A DNA stretch of 64,000 nt from Amycolatopsis sp. cg9 (GTDB taxonomy: Bacteria > Actinomycetota > Actinomycetes > Mycobacteriales > Pseudonocardiaceae). The position numbers and the translations under genes were made by a program. The stretch covers positions 5,440,501 to 5,504,500 of the forward strand of contig NZ_CP166850.1 in the NCBI RefSeq assembly GCF_041346945.1. The letters run 5' to 3'. Numbering within the stretch: position 1 is the first letter of the stretch; every line of letters starts with the position of its first letter. Under the pieces are notes generated by a model. The model did not search any database and had not been told where the DNA came from. It saw only the letters and a list, made by a program, of their open reading frames with translations. Positions 12,863 to 22,096 of the stretch are shown here, piece by piece.

Positions 12863-13579
12863 TCAGCGGATGACGCCGGCCCGCATGGCCAGCGCCACCA
12901 TCTGAGCCCGGTCGCCCGTGCCGAGCTTGCGCCCGATCCGGGACAGGTGGGACTTGACGGTGAGAGCGGAGAGCGAAAGCTCCTCGCCGATCTCCTTGTT
13001 GGACTGCCCGTCGGCGACCAGCTGGAGCACCTCCACCTCACGAGCGGACAGCTCGCGCGGGGTGTTGTCGGTGCCCGCGACGCGGGTCCCGGTGGCCAGC
13101 ACCGGAGCCACGCTCGGGTCGGCGTAGACGCCGCCCTCGAGCACGCGCCGCACGCCATCGGTCACGACGACCGGCGACGCGGACTTCAGCAGGTACGCCT
13201 GGGCCCCGGCCTGGAAGGCCGAGCGGACCGCGTACGGGTCGTCCGAGGATGCGAGTACGACCACGCGCGGCCAGCCGTGGCTACGGAGTTCCGTAACCAG
13301 CTCGATGCCGCTGCCGTCCGGCAGTCCGAGATCGAGGATCGCCAGGTCACAAGGCCCAGTGGCCTGTGCTCGCGCCCTCGCCTCGGCCACCGTGGCGGCT
13401 TCGTGGACGGTCCCCGCACCCATCTGTGCGAGTCTTGCTGCGATTGCCTCCCTCAACAGCGGGTGGTCGTCGACCACCAGTACCGAAAAGAGCTCTTCCC
13501 GCGGGTGCGGAACCATGCTCGCCGGCAACGCGCCGGCTGGCGTGGATCGGACGGCCTGAGAAATGCCGACGGTAGCCAC
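12863..13579 (-). CDS. LuxR/NarL-type response regulator (orphan)
   Basis: A 238-residue two-component response regulator. The receiver domain (about 32-150) has the acidic pair Asp37-Asp38, the phospho-acceptor Asp83 in AILDLGLPDG, and LLKSAS near the conserved lysine. A LuxR HTH ends the protein (LSAREVEVLQLVADG, then SNKEIGEELSLSALTVKSHL). The GTG at 13579 is chosen because a GGGAGG ribosome site lies 7 bases before it; a longer open frame upstream lacks one. No histidine kinase gene is adjacent. It precedes rnd on the same strand, 68 bases apart. Confidence 0.92.
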   Translation of the reverse strand: MATVGISQAVRSTPAGALPASMVPHPREELFSVLVVDDHPLLREAIAARLAQMGAGTVHEAATVAEARARAQATGPCDLAILDLGLPDGSGIELVTELRSHGWPRVVVLASSDDPYAVRSAFQAGAQAYLLKSASPVVVTDGVRRVLEGGVYADPSVAPVLATGTRVAGTDNTPRELSAREVEVLQLVADGQSNKEIGEELSLSALTVKSHLSRIGRKLGTGDRAQMVALAMRAGVIR

Positions 13580-14331
13580 GTCACTACCTCCCTGGAGTCG
13601 GTCGTGCCCCCCGACCGGCACCGGGACCTTCGGCCGTTCAGCCGCGCCAGCTTTAGACCGAAAGTGGTGTCGTCGAAGGCACTGTAGCCGCCCTGAGGCC
13701 GTTGCGGGGGGATCGAATGGGTATCTATCTCAAACGAACAGTCACTCAGTGGGTTCGGAGTAACACGATCGGGCTAGTACACGGCCGGTTGTTAACGGAT
13801 AGCCCAGCGAACACGATGCAAAGAAGTTGCCGACGGCCAAATGGCCGTGCAGATGGGTCGTGCAGCTGCCGGTGCGCCTAGTGACGGGGGTCCGGATGGG
13901 TGCGGGCAGGTCCCGGAATGTGGCCCCGGCCGGGGCATGATCAACTCCGCGGGGCGGGGTCGGCGAGGCTCTCCGACACCGTGGGGAGTGACTGTCCGTG
14001 TCGATCACGGGGTGCCGACCGGCCTGGGATGGCCGAGTTGATCTTGTTGCGGTGCGTGACCGCGCGGAGTCACTAACGAGGAGACGTGAAACGGCCTCAG
14101 GACGGCCGGGCCGGCTCCGGCGTGGCTGCGCTCGTCCAGGGCGGTTCCGGGCGCGCAGGAGTGCGTCAGGGGGCCGGAAAGACGTGAACAGCGTTCAGCG
14201 GACGTGAATTTTGCTCACATCGGTACAGGGGGCGCGTCCCGGGACGGCTCCCGGCGGGACGCCGTTGCCGTTTCGTTGCCCGCGATCGCCCGGATGCCGC
14301 GGCTCGGCAGCGGGAGCCCGGACGCCGCGGG
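13580..14331. other. long intergenic region with no confident gene
   Basis: These 752 bases lie upstream of the response regulator and downstream of the DUF3000 gene. The part around 13700-13830 is distinctly less GC-rich than the surroundings and probably holds the promoter of the response regulator. I saw no tRNA fold or protein family. A 33-codon open frame (14086-14187) with a GAGGAG site is listed separately. Confidence 0.5.
14086..14187 (+). CDS. possible small protein, 33 residues
   Basis: A short frame begins with GTG four bases after GAGGAG and reads VKRPQDGRAG to a TGA. The product is basic and Gly/Ala-rich, with no recognisable domain. It is supported only by the ribosome site; codon composition in this GC range does not discriminate. 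It could equally be chance, or a leader. Confidence 0.2.
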   Translation: MKRPQDGRAGSGVAALVQGGSGRAGVRQGAGKT

Positions 14332-14895
14332 TCAGGAGCTCTGGCGCTGCCCGAAGAGCGTCACGCCCACCGGCGGCAGGCCCACGACGCTCGCCATCAC
14401 CTGGCAGAACGCCTGCCCGTGCGGCAGCAGCCCGGCGTCCGTCGGCGTCCACGACGCCCGCAGCTCCAGATCGTCGGTCCGCGCCGGGCCGGAGATGTCG
14501 CCGAAGCGGGCCGAGGACGTCTCGGTGACCGTGCCGCCCAGCGCCGTCCAGCTCGCGCCGGACACCTCCAGCGCGTCCGTCAGCCACGACCAGCCGACCG
14601 CCGGCAGGAACGGGTCGGTCGCCAGCTCGCGGTCCAGCTCCGCGCGCACGTACATGACGAGCCGGAGCACGCCGTCCCAGCCGTCCTGGCCGTCCGGGTC
14701 GTGCAGCAGGACCAGCCGGCCCGAGGCCAGCACGTCGGCCGGGCCCGCCACTTCGCAGCTGACCGCGTACGACCACGGCGCGAGCCGCTGCGGGGCCCGC
14801 ATCGGCTCCAGCAGCACCTCCCGGCGGGGCCGGACGGACTGCAGCGCCGCGACTGCTTCGCGGAAGAGCTCGGGCACTGGCGTCATCGCGGTCAC
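14332..14895 (-). CDS. DUF3000 family protein
   Basis: A 187-residue protein of the actinobacterial DUF3000 family, function unknown. Recognisable segments are FREAVAALQSVRPRREVLLE at the N-terminus, WSYAVSCEV, and VGWSWLTDAL near the middle. It is divergent from hemE by about 90 bases. The family commonly lies between rnd and hemE in actinobacteria, and that neighbourhood is kept here. The start may be GTG at 14895 or ATG three codons later. Confidence 0.85.
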   Translation of the reverse strand: MTAMTPVPELFREAVAALQSVRPRREVLLEPMRAPQRLAPWSYAVSCEVAGPADVLASGRLVLLHDPDGQDGWDGVLRLVMYVRAELDRELATDPFLPAVGWSWLTDALEVSGASWTALGGTVTETSSARFGDISGPARTDDLELRASWTPTDAGLLPHGQAFCQVMASVVGLPPVGVTLFGQRQSS

Positions 14896-14983
14896 GCTTC
14901 GACTTTAGGGCGGGCACGCCCCGTTGCGGGCGCAGGCGCGCCGATAGAAGCACCTTCCCCGGCTCGTGGCACGATTGACGGCG

Positions 14984-16054
14984 ATGTCTCCGACCACGCC
15001 CCTGCCGCAGCGAGCCGCCCCGTCCGGCCGCCGCGAGCTGCCCGAAGCCCCGTTCCTGGCCGCCGCACGCGGCGAACGCCCGGCCCGCACGCCCGTCTGG
15101 TTCATGCGCCAGGCCGGCCGTTCGCTGCCCGAATACCGCGCGCTGCGCGAGGGCGTGCCGATGCTCGACGCCTGCTTCGACCCCGAAATGCTCGCCGAGA
15201 TCACGCTGCAGCCGGTCCGCCGCCACGGCGTCGACGCGGCGATCCTCTTCAGCGACATCGTGGTGCCGCTGAAGGCCGCGGGCGTCGACATCGACATCGT
15301 GCCCGGCACCGGCCCGGTGGCCGCCGCGCCGGTGCGCGACCTCGCCGCCGTGAAGGCCCTGCCGGAACTCGAGCCCGGCCAGGTCGCCAAGGTCGCCGAC
15401 GGCGTCCGCCTGCTGGTCGAGCGGCTCGGCGGCACCCCGCTGATCGGCTTCGCCGGCGCGCCGTTCACGCTGGCCAGCTACCTCATCGAGGGCGGCCCGA
15501 GCCGCAACCACGAGCACACCAAAGCGCTGATGCACTCCGAGCCGGCGCTGTGGCACGAGCTGGCCGGGCGCCTCGCCGACGTCGCGCTGACGTTCCTGCG
15601 CGCCCAGCTCGACGCGGGCGTCGACGCGGTCCAGCTGTTCGACTCCTGGGCCGGCGCGCTGTCCGAGCGGGACTACCGCGAATTCGTCCTGCCGCACTCG
15701 GCGCGGGTCCTCGCGGGCGTCGCGGAGTACGGCGTGCCGCGCATCCACTTCGGCGTCGGCACCGGCGAGTTGCTCGCGGCGATGCGCGACGCGGGCGCGG
15801 ACGTCGTCGGCGTCGACTGGCGCATCCCGCTCGACGAAGCGGTGCGGCGCCTCGGCGGCAAAGCCGTCGTGCAGGGCAACCTCGACCCGGCGCTGCTGCA
15901 CGCGTCCTGGCCGGTCCTCGAAGCCGAGGTCCGCCGGATCGTCGAGGAGGGCCGCGCGGCCGACGGCCACATCTTCAACCTGGGCCACGGCGTGCTGCCG
16001 GGCGTCGACCCGGACGTGCTGACCCGCGTGGTCGGGCTGGTGCACGAGCTGTGA
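14984..16054 (+). CDS. hemE: uroporphyrinogen decarboxylase
   Basis: A 356-residue enzyme that decarboxylates the four acetate side chains of uroporphyrinogen III to give coproporphyrinogen III. The signature [16 protein letters not shown] at about residue 32 carries the substrate-binding arginine pair. [12 protein letters not shown] and the [17 protein letters not shown] segment are also typical. The ATG at 14984 is preferred to an upstream GTG (14966), because the family starts close to the conserved signature. The gene overlaps hemY by GTGA. Confidence 0.96.
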   Translation: MSPTTPLPQRAAPSGRRELPEAPFLAAARGERPARTPVWFMRQAGRSLPEYRALREGVPMLDACFDPEMLAEITLQPVRRHGVDAAILFSDIVVPLKAAGVDIDIVPGTGPVAAAPVRDLAAVKALPELEPGQVAKVADGVRLLVERLGGTPLIGFAGAPFTLASYLIEGGPSRNHEHTKALMHSEPALWHELAGRLADVALTFLRAQLDAGVDAVQLFDSWAGALSERDYREFVLPHSARVLAGVAEYGVPRIHFGVGTGELLAAMRDAGADVVGVDWRIPLDEAVRRLGGKAVVQGNLDPALLHASWPVLEAEVRRIVEEGRAADGHIFNLGHGVLPGVDPDVLTRVVGLVHEL

Positions 16055-17451
16055 AGCGGGTCGCGGTCGTCGGGGGCGGCGTTTCCGGGCTGACCGCGGC
16101 GTACCGGCTGCGGCGGCTGCTCGGCGCGGACGCCGAGATCGTCGTGTTCGAGAAGACGAAGACGCCGGGCGGGAAGCTGCGCACCGCCGAGCTCGCCGGC
16201 GTCCCCTACGACGTCGGCGCCGAGGCCTTCCTCGTCCGCCGTCCCGAGATGCTCGCGCTCGTCCGCGAGCTGGACCTCGACGTCGTCCACCCGACGAAGG
16301 CCCGCGCGAAGATCCACGCCGGCGGCACTGTCACCGGCATGCCGCCCGGCACGTTGATGGGGGTCCCGGCGTCGGCGGACTCCGTGGCCGGCGTGCTTTC
16401 GGAAACGGGACGACGGGCCGTCGAGGCCGAAGTCTCCCTGCCCGAACTGCGGCTGCCGAGCGGTGACCTGCCGCTGGGGCCGCTGCTGCGCGAACGCTTC
16501 GGCGACGAACTGGTCGACCGGCTGGTCGACCCGCTGCTCGGCGGCGTCTACGCGGGCGGGGCGGACGGCCTCGGCCTGCGCGCGACCATGCCGGGCCTGG
16601 CGTCGGCGCTGGCCGCGGGCGCCGGTTCGCTGACCGCCGCGGCCGCCGCCCAGCTGCCGGCGAACCCGTCCACCGCGCCGGTGTTCGGCACCGTCCCGGG
16701 CGGGCTGGGCACGGTGATCGACCGGCTCACCGAAGCTTCCGGCGCCGAGCTGCGCACCGGGTTGCCGGTCTGCGACATCGAGCGGCACGGCGCGGGCTGG
16801 CGGCTGCGCATCGGCGCCGCGCCGACCGCGCACGCGCCCGCGGACAACACGGTCGAGGCCGACGCGGTGGTCCTCGCGGTCCCCGCGCCCTCGGCCCGGC
16901 GGCTGCTGGCCGACCTGGTGCCCGCGGCTTCGGCGGCGTTCGGCGAGGTCGAGCTGGCGTCGATGGCCGTGGTCGCGCTGGCGCTCCCGCCCGGCACACC
17001 GCTGCCGGACGCGTCCGGGATCCTGATCGGCCACGGCGAGCGCGACGCTTCGGGCAAGCCGTACGCGTCGAAGGCGTTCACGTTCTCTTCGCGGAAGTGG
17101 GGCCACCTCGGCACCGGCCCGGTGCTGGTCCGCGGCTCGGTCGGGCGCTTCGGCGAGCTGGGCGCGCTGCAGGCCGACGACGTCGAGCTGGTCCGCGTGG
17201 TCCGCGACGACCTCGCGCGCCTGACCGGCGTGACGGCCGCGCCGGTCGAGACGCTGGTGACGCGCTGGGGCGGCGGGCTGCCGCAATACGGCACCGGGCA
17301 CCTCGAGCGCGTCGAGCGGATCGAAAAGGCGATCGCGGCGGTCCCGGGGCTGGCGGTCGCCGGGGCGACGCTGCACGGGGTCGGGCTGCCGGCGTGCGTG
17401 GCCACCGCGGAGGCGGCCGCGCAGCGGATCGCGGCCCACCTCGCCGAGTGA
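16051..17451 (+). CDS. hemY: coproporphyrinogen III oxidase, HemY/CgoX type
   Basis: A 466-residue FAD flavoprotein that oxidises the porphyrinogen macrocycle. The N-terminal FAD fold [38 protein letters not shown] and the C-terminal second FAD segment [12 protein letters not shown] are clear. Because hemQ follows directly, the substrate is inferred to be coproporphyrinogen III (coproporphyrin-dependent route) rather than protoporphyrinogen IX. GTG starts within the hemE stop (GTGA), so the two are translationally coupled. Confidence 0.93.
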   Translation: MKRVAVVGGGVSGLTAAYRLRRLLGADAEIVVFEKTKTPGGKLRTAELAGVPYDVGAEAFLVRRPEMLALVRELDLDVVHPTKARAKIHAGGTVTGMPPGTLMGVPASADSVAGVLSETGRRAVEAEVSLPELRLPSGDLPLGPLLRERFGDELVDRLVDPLLGGVYAGGADGLGLRATMPGLASALAAGAGSLTAAAAAQLPANPSTAPVFGTVPGGLGTVIDRLTEASGAELRTGLPVCDIERHGAGWRLRIGAAPTAHAPADNTVEADAVVLAVPAPSARRLLADLVPAASAAFGEVELASMAVVALALPPGTPLPDASGILIGHGERDASGKPYASKAFTFSSRKWGHLGTGPVLVRGSVGRFGELGALQADDVELVRVVRDDLARLTGVTAAPVETLVTRWGGGLPQYGTGHLERVERIEKAIAAVPGLAVAGATLHGVGLPACVATAEAAAQRIAAHLAE

Positions 17452-17507
17452 GTGCTCTCACCTGACCCGTGGCGGCGACGGTCCCGGCGCGGTGACAGGA
17501 TGGACGC

Positions 17508-18200
17508 ATGGCGCGGGTCAACTACAACGAGCTCAACGACACCATCCGCTACACCACCTGGTCGGTCTTCCGGATCGAGCCCGGCAGGCTCGGCGAGGAC
17601 CGCGGGACCGCGGGCCGGGAAACGACCGAGTACCTCGACGGTCTCGAGGCCAAGGGCGTCGTCGTCCGGGGTGTCTACGACCTGTCCGCGCTGCGCGCCG
17701 ACGCCGACTACATGATCTGGTGGCACGCCGAGGAGATCGAGCAGGTCCAGGCCGCCTACGCCGGGTTCCGCCGGACGCCGCTCGGGCGCGCGTCGACGCC
17801 GGTCTGGAGCCAGACCGCGCTGCACCGGCCCGCCGAGTTCAACAAGAGCCACATCCCGGCGTTCCTCGCCGGGGAAGAGGCGCGCAAGTACGTCTGCGTG
17901 TACCCGTTCGTCCGCTCCTACGAGTGGTACCTGCTGCCGGACGCCGACCGCCGCAAGATGCTGGCCGACCACGGCAAGGAAGCCCGCGACTACCCGGACG
18001 TGCGCGCCAACACCGTCGCGTCGTTCGCGCTGGGCGACTACGAGTGGATCCTCGCCTTCGAAGCCGACGAGCTGCACCGGATCGTCGACCTGATGCGCCA
18101 CCTGCGCGGCACCGAGGCGCGGCTGCACGTCCGGGAGGAAATCCCGTTCTACACCGGCACGCGCGTGCCGCCCGCCGAGCTCGTCGCGGCCCTCCCGTAG
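17508..18200 (+). CDS. hemQ: coproheme decarboxylase HemQ/ChdC (chlorite-dismutase-like)
   Basis: A 230-residue coproheme decarboxylase that converts Fe-coproporphyrin to heme b with peroxide. The first half starts with [13 protein letters not shown]; the second holds the diagnostic [14 protein letters not shown], containing the candidate radical tyrosine, and [12 protein letters not shown], with a candidate axial histidine. It follows hemY by 56 bases, completing the terminal heme route except for the ferrochelatase, which is not in this window. Confidence 0.94.
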   Translation: MARVNYNELNDTIRYTTWSVFRIEPGRLGEDRGTAGRETTEYLDGLEAKGVVVRGVYDLSALRADADYMIWWHAEEIEQVQAAYAGFRRTPLGRASTPVWSQTALHRPAEFNKSHIPAFLAGEEARKYVCVYPFVRSYEWYLLPDADRRKMLADHGKEARDYPDVRANTVASFALGDYEWILAFEADELHRIVDLMRHLRGTEARLHVREEIPFYTGTRVPPAELVAALP

Positions 18201-19540
18201 TGCGCGAGGCAGTCGAGGGCGTCTGGCGGGCGCTCACCGGTTCGGCGCCCGGCCCCTTCGAGGTGACCGGCACCGAGGACGTGCTGCCCGGCCCGTACCG
18301 GGTGGCGGCCGCGGCGACGGCGTCGATCGCGGCGGCGACCCTGGCGGCCGCCGAACTGCTGAAGCAGCGCGGGATCGAGCCCGGCGTCGTCACCGCGGAC
18401 GCGCGGCACGCGGCGGCGGCGTTCTACAGCGAGCAGCTGCTGCGGGTGGACGGCACGGGCGCGGAGTCGGTCTGGGCACCGCTGTCGGGCAACTACCGCG
18501 CGGCCGACGGCTGGGTGCGCCTGCACTGCAACTACCCGCGCCACGAAGCGGCGGTGTGCTGGGGGCTGGGTGTGCCCGGCACCCGCGGCGCGGTCGCGAA
18601 GGCGGTGGCCGGGCGGCCGGCGCGCGAGATCGAGCACGCGGTGGTGTCCGCCGGGGGAGCGGCCGCCGAGCTGCGTTCGCCGGCGGACTGGGCGGCGCAC
18701 CCGCAGGGTTCGGCGGTGGCTTCGCTGCCGCTGGTTTCGCTGGAGCCGGTGGACGCGGCGCCGAAACGGACGTTGTTCTATTCGGACCGGCCGCTGGGCG
18801 GGGTCCGGGTGCTGGAGCTGACCCACGTACTCGCGGGCCCGGTGGCCGGCCGGGTCCTGGCCGCGCACGGCGCCGACGTCCTGCACGTCGGGGCGGCGCA
18901 CCTGCCGCGCGTCGAGGCCCTGGTGCGCGACACCGGCCAGGGCAAGCGCTCGACGTTCGTGGCCCTGGACACCGAGGGCGGCCGCGCGCGGCTGAAGAAG
19001 CTGATCAGCCGGGCGGACGTACTGGTCCAGTCCTTCCGCCCGGGAGCGCTGGAGCGCATCGGGTTCGGTCCCGAGGAGCTGGCTTCGCTGCGGCCGGGCT
19101 TGGTGGTCGCGGACCTGAGCGCGTACGGCTGGGAAGGCCCGTGGGCCCGCCGGCGCGGCTTCGACAGCCTGGTCCAGATGTCGAACGGGATGGCCTGGGG
19201 TCCGGAGGAGCCCTCGCCGTTGCCGGTCCAGGCACTGGACCACGCGACGGGCTGGCTCGCGGCGGCGGCGGTCATGACGGCGGTGCACCGGCAGCTGACC
19301 GACGGCGGCACGTGGCGGGCGCGGCTTTCGCTGGCGGGTACCGGCCGGTGGCTGGATTCGCTGGGGCGCAAGGATCCTGCGGGCGTCGAGGTCGATTACC
19401 GCGATCTGATGGAGGACGCGGACAGCGGCTACGGGCGGCTTACGCGGGTTCGCATGGCGGGCGGGTTGCCGGGGGCGGAGCCGCACTGGGACTTCGGAAC
19501 GCGGCTGCCGGGAGTCGACAAACCGACCTGGACCCCCTGA
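18200..19540 (+). CDS. class III (CaiB/BaiF) CoA-transferase-like protein
   Basis: A 446-residue family III CoA-transferase. The first ~190 residues are atypical. Typical sequence begins at LGGVRVLELTHVLAGPVAGRVLAAHGAD (split here: VLELTHVLAGP, RVLAAHGADVLHV) and continues with RDTGQGKRSTFVALD and DVLVQSFRPGALERIGF. The likely catalytic aspartate is in QALDHATGW, at the position of the family aspartate. GTG shares one base with the hemQ stop (TAGTG). The substrate is unknown, and the link to heme synthesis may be only operonic. Confidence 0.82.
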   Translation: MREAVEGVWRALTGSAPGPFEVTGTEDVLPGPYRVAAAATASIAAATLAAAELLKQRGIEPGVVTADARHAAAAFYSEQLLRVDGTGAESVWAPLSGNYRAADGWVRLHCNYPRHEAAVCWGLGVPGTRGAVAKAVAGRPAREIEHAVVSAGGAAAELRSPADWAAHPQGSAVASLPLVSLEPVDAAPKRTLFYSDRPLGGVRVLELTHVLAGPVAGRVLAAHGADVLHVGAAHLPRVEALVRDTGQGKRSTFVALDTEGGRARLKKLISRADVLVQSFRPGALERIGFGPEELASLRPGLVVADLSAYGWEGPWARRRGFDSLVQMSNGMAWGPEEPSPLPVQALDHATGWLAAAAVMTAVHRQLTDGGTWRARLSLAGTGRWLDSLGRKDPAGVEVDYRDLMEDADSGYGRLTRVRMAGGLPGAEPHWDFGTRLPGVDKPTWTP

Positions 19541-19693
19541 CTCGGGCCACCCCCTGACCCAGGGCCCCGCCCGTCCCTGGGGGCAGGCCCCGCTGCCAGC
19601 TTACTGGCGGCCCCTGACGAAAAGCCCTGGTCGGGCCGGGTTGTCCACAGCCCGGCCCGGTTGTGGATGGGCGGCGTTGGGGCTGGTTGGGAT

Positions 19694-19746
19694 GTCATGA
19701 ACGACCCTTTCACCGCGCTGGACGAGGTGAAAGGGTCGTTCATGAC
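19694..19746. repeat. perfect 21-bp inverted repeat (palindromic intergenic element)
   Basis: Arms begin GTCATGAACGACCCTTTCACC and pair perfectly (21 bp) around an 11-base loop. The element lies between the convergent CoA-transferase and the DUF692 cassette. A truncated relative (GTCATGAACGGGTCGTTCAC) is present near 26508. Confidence 0.8.
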
Positions 19747-19772
19747 GTTCGGGGGGAGCGGTCGGGCTGGGG

Positions 19773-20000
19773 GTGGGCCGCGCGAGCGGCTGAGCCGGAG
19801 GCGGTCGGCGGTGGGGAGGTGGGCCGCGCGAGCGGCTGAGCCGGAGGTGGTCGGCGGTGGGGAGGTGGGCCGCGCGAGCGGCTGAGCCGCAGGCGGTCGG
19901 CGGTGCGGAGGTGGTCCAGCAAGCGGCTGAGCCGGAGGCGGTCGGCGGTGCGGAGGTGGGCCGCGCGAGCGGCTGAGCCGCAGGCGGTCAGCGGCGCCGG
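19773..20000. repeat. five-copy 46-bp tandem repeat reaching into the 3' end of the next gene
   Basis: Units begin GTGGGCCGCGCGAGCGGCTG at 19773, 19819, 19865, 19911 and 19956. The spacing is 46, 46, 46 and 45 bases, and units differ by a few substitutions. The fourth unit is the most diverged (GTGGTCCAGCAAGCGGCTGAG). The last unit runs into the stop codon and final codons of the minus-strand gene at 19988-20326. This suggests the array grew by duplication of that gene's 3' end. There are no spacers, so it is not a CRISPR array. Confidence 0.85.
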
Positions 20001-20326
20001 AGCCGGTCCCGCAGGCCCCGCCGCGGCTTCGGCAGGTGCCCACCCGCGATCAGCCACGTCACGAACTCGTCCGCGTACGCCCCCGACCGTTCCGCGGCCA
20101 GCTTCGGCCGCTCCCCGTTGAACTCCGCGAACAACGGCCCGTACCGCTCGCCCAGCGCCTCCGCCAGCTCGGGCCGCTGGTAAGCCAGCACCCGCCCGTG
20201 CTTCCGCCGCAGCACCGAAGCCTCCACCCGCAGCCGCGCGGGGTCGAAGCCGGAAGGTGCCGGGCCCGAAGCCAGCAGCGCCTTCAGCAGCTCGGCCTGC
20301 CGCGCCGCCAGCTCCTCCCGGCTCAC
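19988..20326 (-). CDS. small partner protein of the DUF692 cassette
   Basis: A 112-residue soluble, Arg-rich protein of unknown function. The start is a GTG inside the stop of the DUF692 gene (GTGA). A much longer frame upstream is antisense noise. The sequence is helical, with AARQAELLKALLASG at the N-terminus and LAEALGERYGPLFAEFN in the middle. It ends in a very basic tail (LRDRLRRR). Position and size resemble the accessory (HvfC/DUF2063-like or SCO6045-like) proteins that travel with DUF692 enzymes, possibly a substrate-docking subunit. That is inference from context. Confidence 0.7.
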   Translation of the reverse strand: MSREELAARQAELLKALLASGPAPSGFDPARLRVEASVLRRKHGRVLAYQRPELAEALGERYGPLFAEFNGERPKLAAERSGAYADEFVTWLIAGGHLPKPRRGLRDRLRRR

Positions 20327-21123
20327 CCCGTCACCGCCGCCCGCAACGAGGCCAGCTCCGATGCCAGTTCCTCGTCGCTCGGGTAGTCGTCGTCGCGCTC
20401 CAGCAGCACGCCCGGCGGGTCCGTCCGGCGGCGCAGCTCTGTCAACAGCGCGAGCACCTCCGGCAGCACCGGGTGCGCGTGCGTGTCGTGGTAAACGCCG
20501 TCGCGCTCGACGCCGCCCGCCATGTGCACGTACGCCAGCCGCTCCCACGGGATGCCGTCCAGGAACGCCACCGGGTCGGTGCCGATGTTGCGGGCGTTGG
20601 CGTAGAGGTTCGCGACGTCGATGATCAGCCGGCAGCCGGTCCGGTCGGTCAGCTCGGTGAGGAACTGCTCCTCCGTCAGCTCGTTGTCCGGCCAGTCCAG
20701 CACCGCCGCGATGTTCTCCAGTGCGAACGGGACGTCCACGATGGACTGGGCCAGCCGGACGTTCGCCACCAGCACGTCGAGCGCCTCGCGGGTGCGGGGG
20801 AGCGGCATCAGGTGCCCCGAGTCGAGCCCGCCCGCGCGGACGAAGCACACGTGGTCGCTGACCAGCGGCGCGTCCACCGCCCGCGCGATCTCCGCCAGGT
20901 GCTGGACGCGGCCGGTGTCGAGCGGCTCGGCCCCGCCCAGCGAAAGCGAAACCGCGTGCGGCAGCACCGGCAGCCCGCGCCGGCGCAACGCCACGAGCGT
21001 CTCCGGGAGGTGGTCGGCGTGCAGGTTCTCCGCGACCACCTCCACCCAGTCGACGCCCGGGAGCCGCGCGATGGACAGGTCCAGTTCGTGCCGCCAGCCG
21101 ATCCCGATGCCGAGCTCACCCAC
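20323..21123 (-). CDS. DUF692 family multinuclear non-heme iron enzyme (MNIO)
   Basis: A 266-residue TIM-barrel protein of the DUF692/UPF0276 (MbnB/BufB) family; characterised members use an iron cluster and O2 to modify cysteines or other residues of peptides. The metal-binding landmarks are in order: NLHADHLPE, VLPHAVSLSLGG, VSDHVCF, ENIAAVLDWPD, IIDVANLYANARN, YVHMAGG, DTHAHPV and LLERDDDYP. The GTG at 21123 overlaps the stop of the TIGR04222-like gene by eight bases and gives the normal family length. The probable targets are the Cys-rich tails of the two proteins encoded just upstream. Confidence 0.92.
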   Translation of the reverse strand: MGELGIGIGWRHELDLSIARLPGVDWVEVVAENLHADHLPETLVALRRRGLPVLPHAVSLSLGGAEPLDTGRVQHLAEIARAVDAPLVSDHVCFVRAGGLDSGHLMPLPRTREALDVLVANVRLAQSIVDVPFALENIAAVLDWPDNELTEEQFLTELTDRTGCRLIIDVANLYANARNIGTDPVAFLDGIPWERLAYVHMAGGVERDGVYHDTHAHPVLPEVLALLTELRRRTDPPGVLLERDDDYPSDEELASELASLRAAVTG

Positions 21124-22030
21124 CGCAGCCCCCTCCGCCGCACGAAGAACCGCACGAAGACCCGCTGCTGCACGACGAGCTCGAACAGGACGAGCCGCTG
21201 CTGCACGAAGAACCGCCCGACGAGCCACCGCCGCCGAACGACGACACCGGTGGGGTCAGCGCCGCGCTGAGCTCTTCGTCCGGGTACATCGCCCAGCCGC
21301 CCAGCGCGACCGCCGCCGCGGCGCCGCCGAGCAGCGCGCCGCCCGCCAGCATGCCGGCCGGCACCGGCCCGGACGCCGCCGAACGCGCCTGGCCGAGCAC
21401 CCGGTGCCCCGCCGCCGACGGCTGCCGGGCGCCCGTCTTCGACCGGCGGACCGCGGCCACGATCGCCAGCACCGCCGCGAGCAGGACCAGGAACACCAGG
21501 ACCCCGACCGGGCGGCCGAGCGAGATGCCGTTGACCAGCCGCACCACGCCGAGCGCCAGCACGGCGAGCTGCAGGACCAGCCCGAACGTCCGCGCCTGCC
21601 GCTTCGCCGCCGCCGACGCCAGCAGGCCCTGCTGGTCGAGGCCGGTTTCCAGGGCCCGCATGACCGCGGAGCCGCGGACCTGCGACCGGATCATCGACGT
21701 CGTCTTCAGCTGCGCCACGTCGTAGACCGCCCGCTCCAGCGGCTCCGACGGCCGGGCCCCGGCCTGGCTGACCTGCTTGTAGCTGTTGACGCGCAGCTGC
21801 CCGCGGTCCACCAGGGCCGCGATCGCCGCGTCGACGGCCCGGTCGGGGCCGCCGGCGAGGAACGCGAGCTGGTAGACGGTCGGCGGCGGGACGGGCCGTC
21901 CGTCGTCCGCGCGCAGCGCCCGGCTGCTCACGACGCCGGCCACGACGACCCTGATCAGCAGGACCGCGCCGAGCAACGCGATGTAGAGGACCACGAAATC
22001 CGGTCCGGAAATGCCCCACGGGTCGTTCAT
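21116..22030 (-). CDS. TIGR04222-like membrane protein with Gly/Ser/Cys tail (six Cys)
   Basis: A 304-residue protein. The N-terminal signature WGISGPDFVVLYIAL runs into a first membrane helix. A cytoplasmic-looking domain follows, then two or three hydrophobic helices (about 153-200 and 245-262). The last ~42 residues consist almost only of Ser, Gly and Cys, with six cysteines spaced 4-6 residues apart (for example SSCSSGSSCSSSSC). This matches the TIGR04222 'near-uncomplex' family. It overlaps the DUF692 gene, which fits a modifying enzyme made together with its substrate. Function unknown. Confidence 0.82.
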   Translation of the reverse strand: MNDPWGISGPDFVVLYIALLGAVLLIRVVVAGVVSSRALRADDGRPVPPPTVYQLAFLAGGPDRAVDAAIAALVDRGQLRVNSYKQVSQAGARPSEPLERAVYDVAQLKTTSMIRSQVRGSAVMRALETGLDQQGLLASAAAKRQARTFGLVLQLAVLALGVVRLVNGISLGRPVGVLVFLVLLAAVLAIVAAVRRSKTGARQPSAAGHRVLGQARSAASGPVPAGMLAGGALLGGAAAAVALGGWAMYPDEELSAALTPPVSSFGGGGSSGGSSCSSGSSCSSSSCSSGSSCGSSCGGGGCGG

Positions 22031-22096
22031 CGCCCGTCTCCCCTCAGTGAGTCGCGATTACCGTAGCTGTGAGACGCGCGCGCTCGCGTCGGCGTT

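Noticed and set aside
13742..14008. 88-residue open frame in the long intergenic region
   Set aside because: No ribosome site, no family resemblance, and it lies in AT-richer, promoter-like sequence.
19773..20000. Resemblance of the 46-bp array to a CRISPR array
   Set aside because: Units are directly adjacent with no unique spacers, they diverge from each other, and no cas genes are present.
19429..20043. Open frame with repeated His/Arg/Pro peptides over the 46-bp array
   Set aside because: It is a translation of the tandem repeat and overlaps the end of the CoA-transferase gene in antisense.
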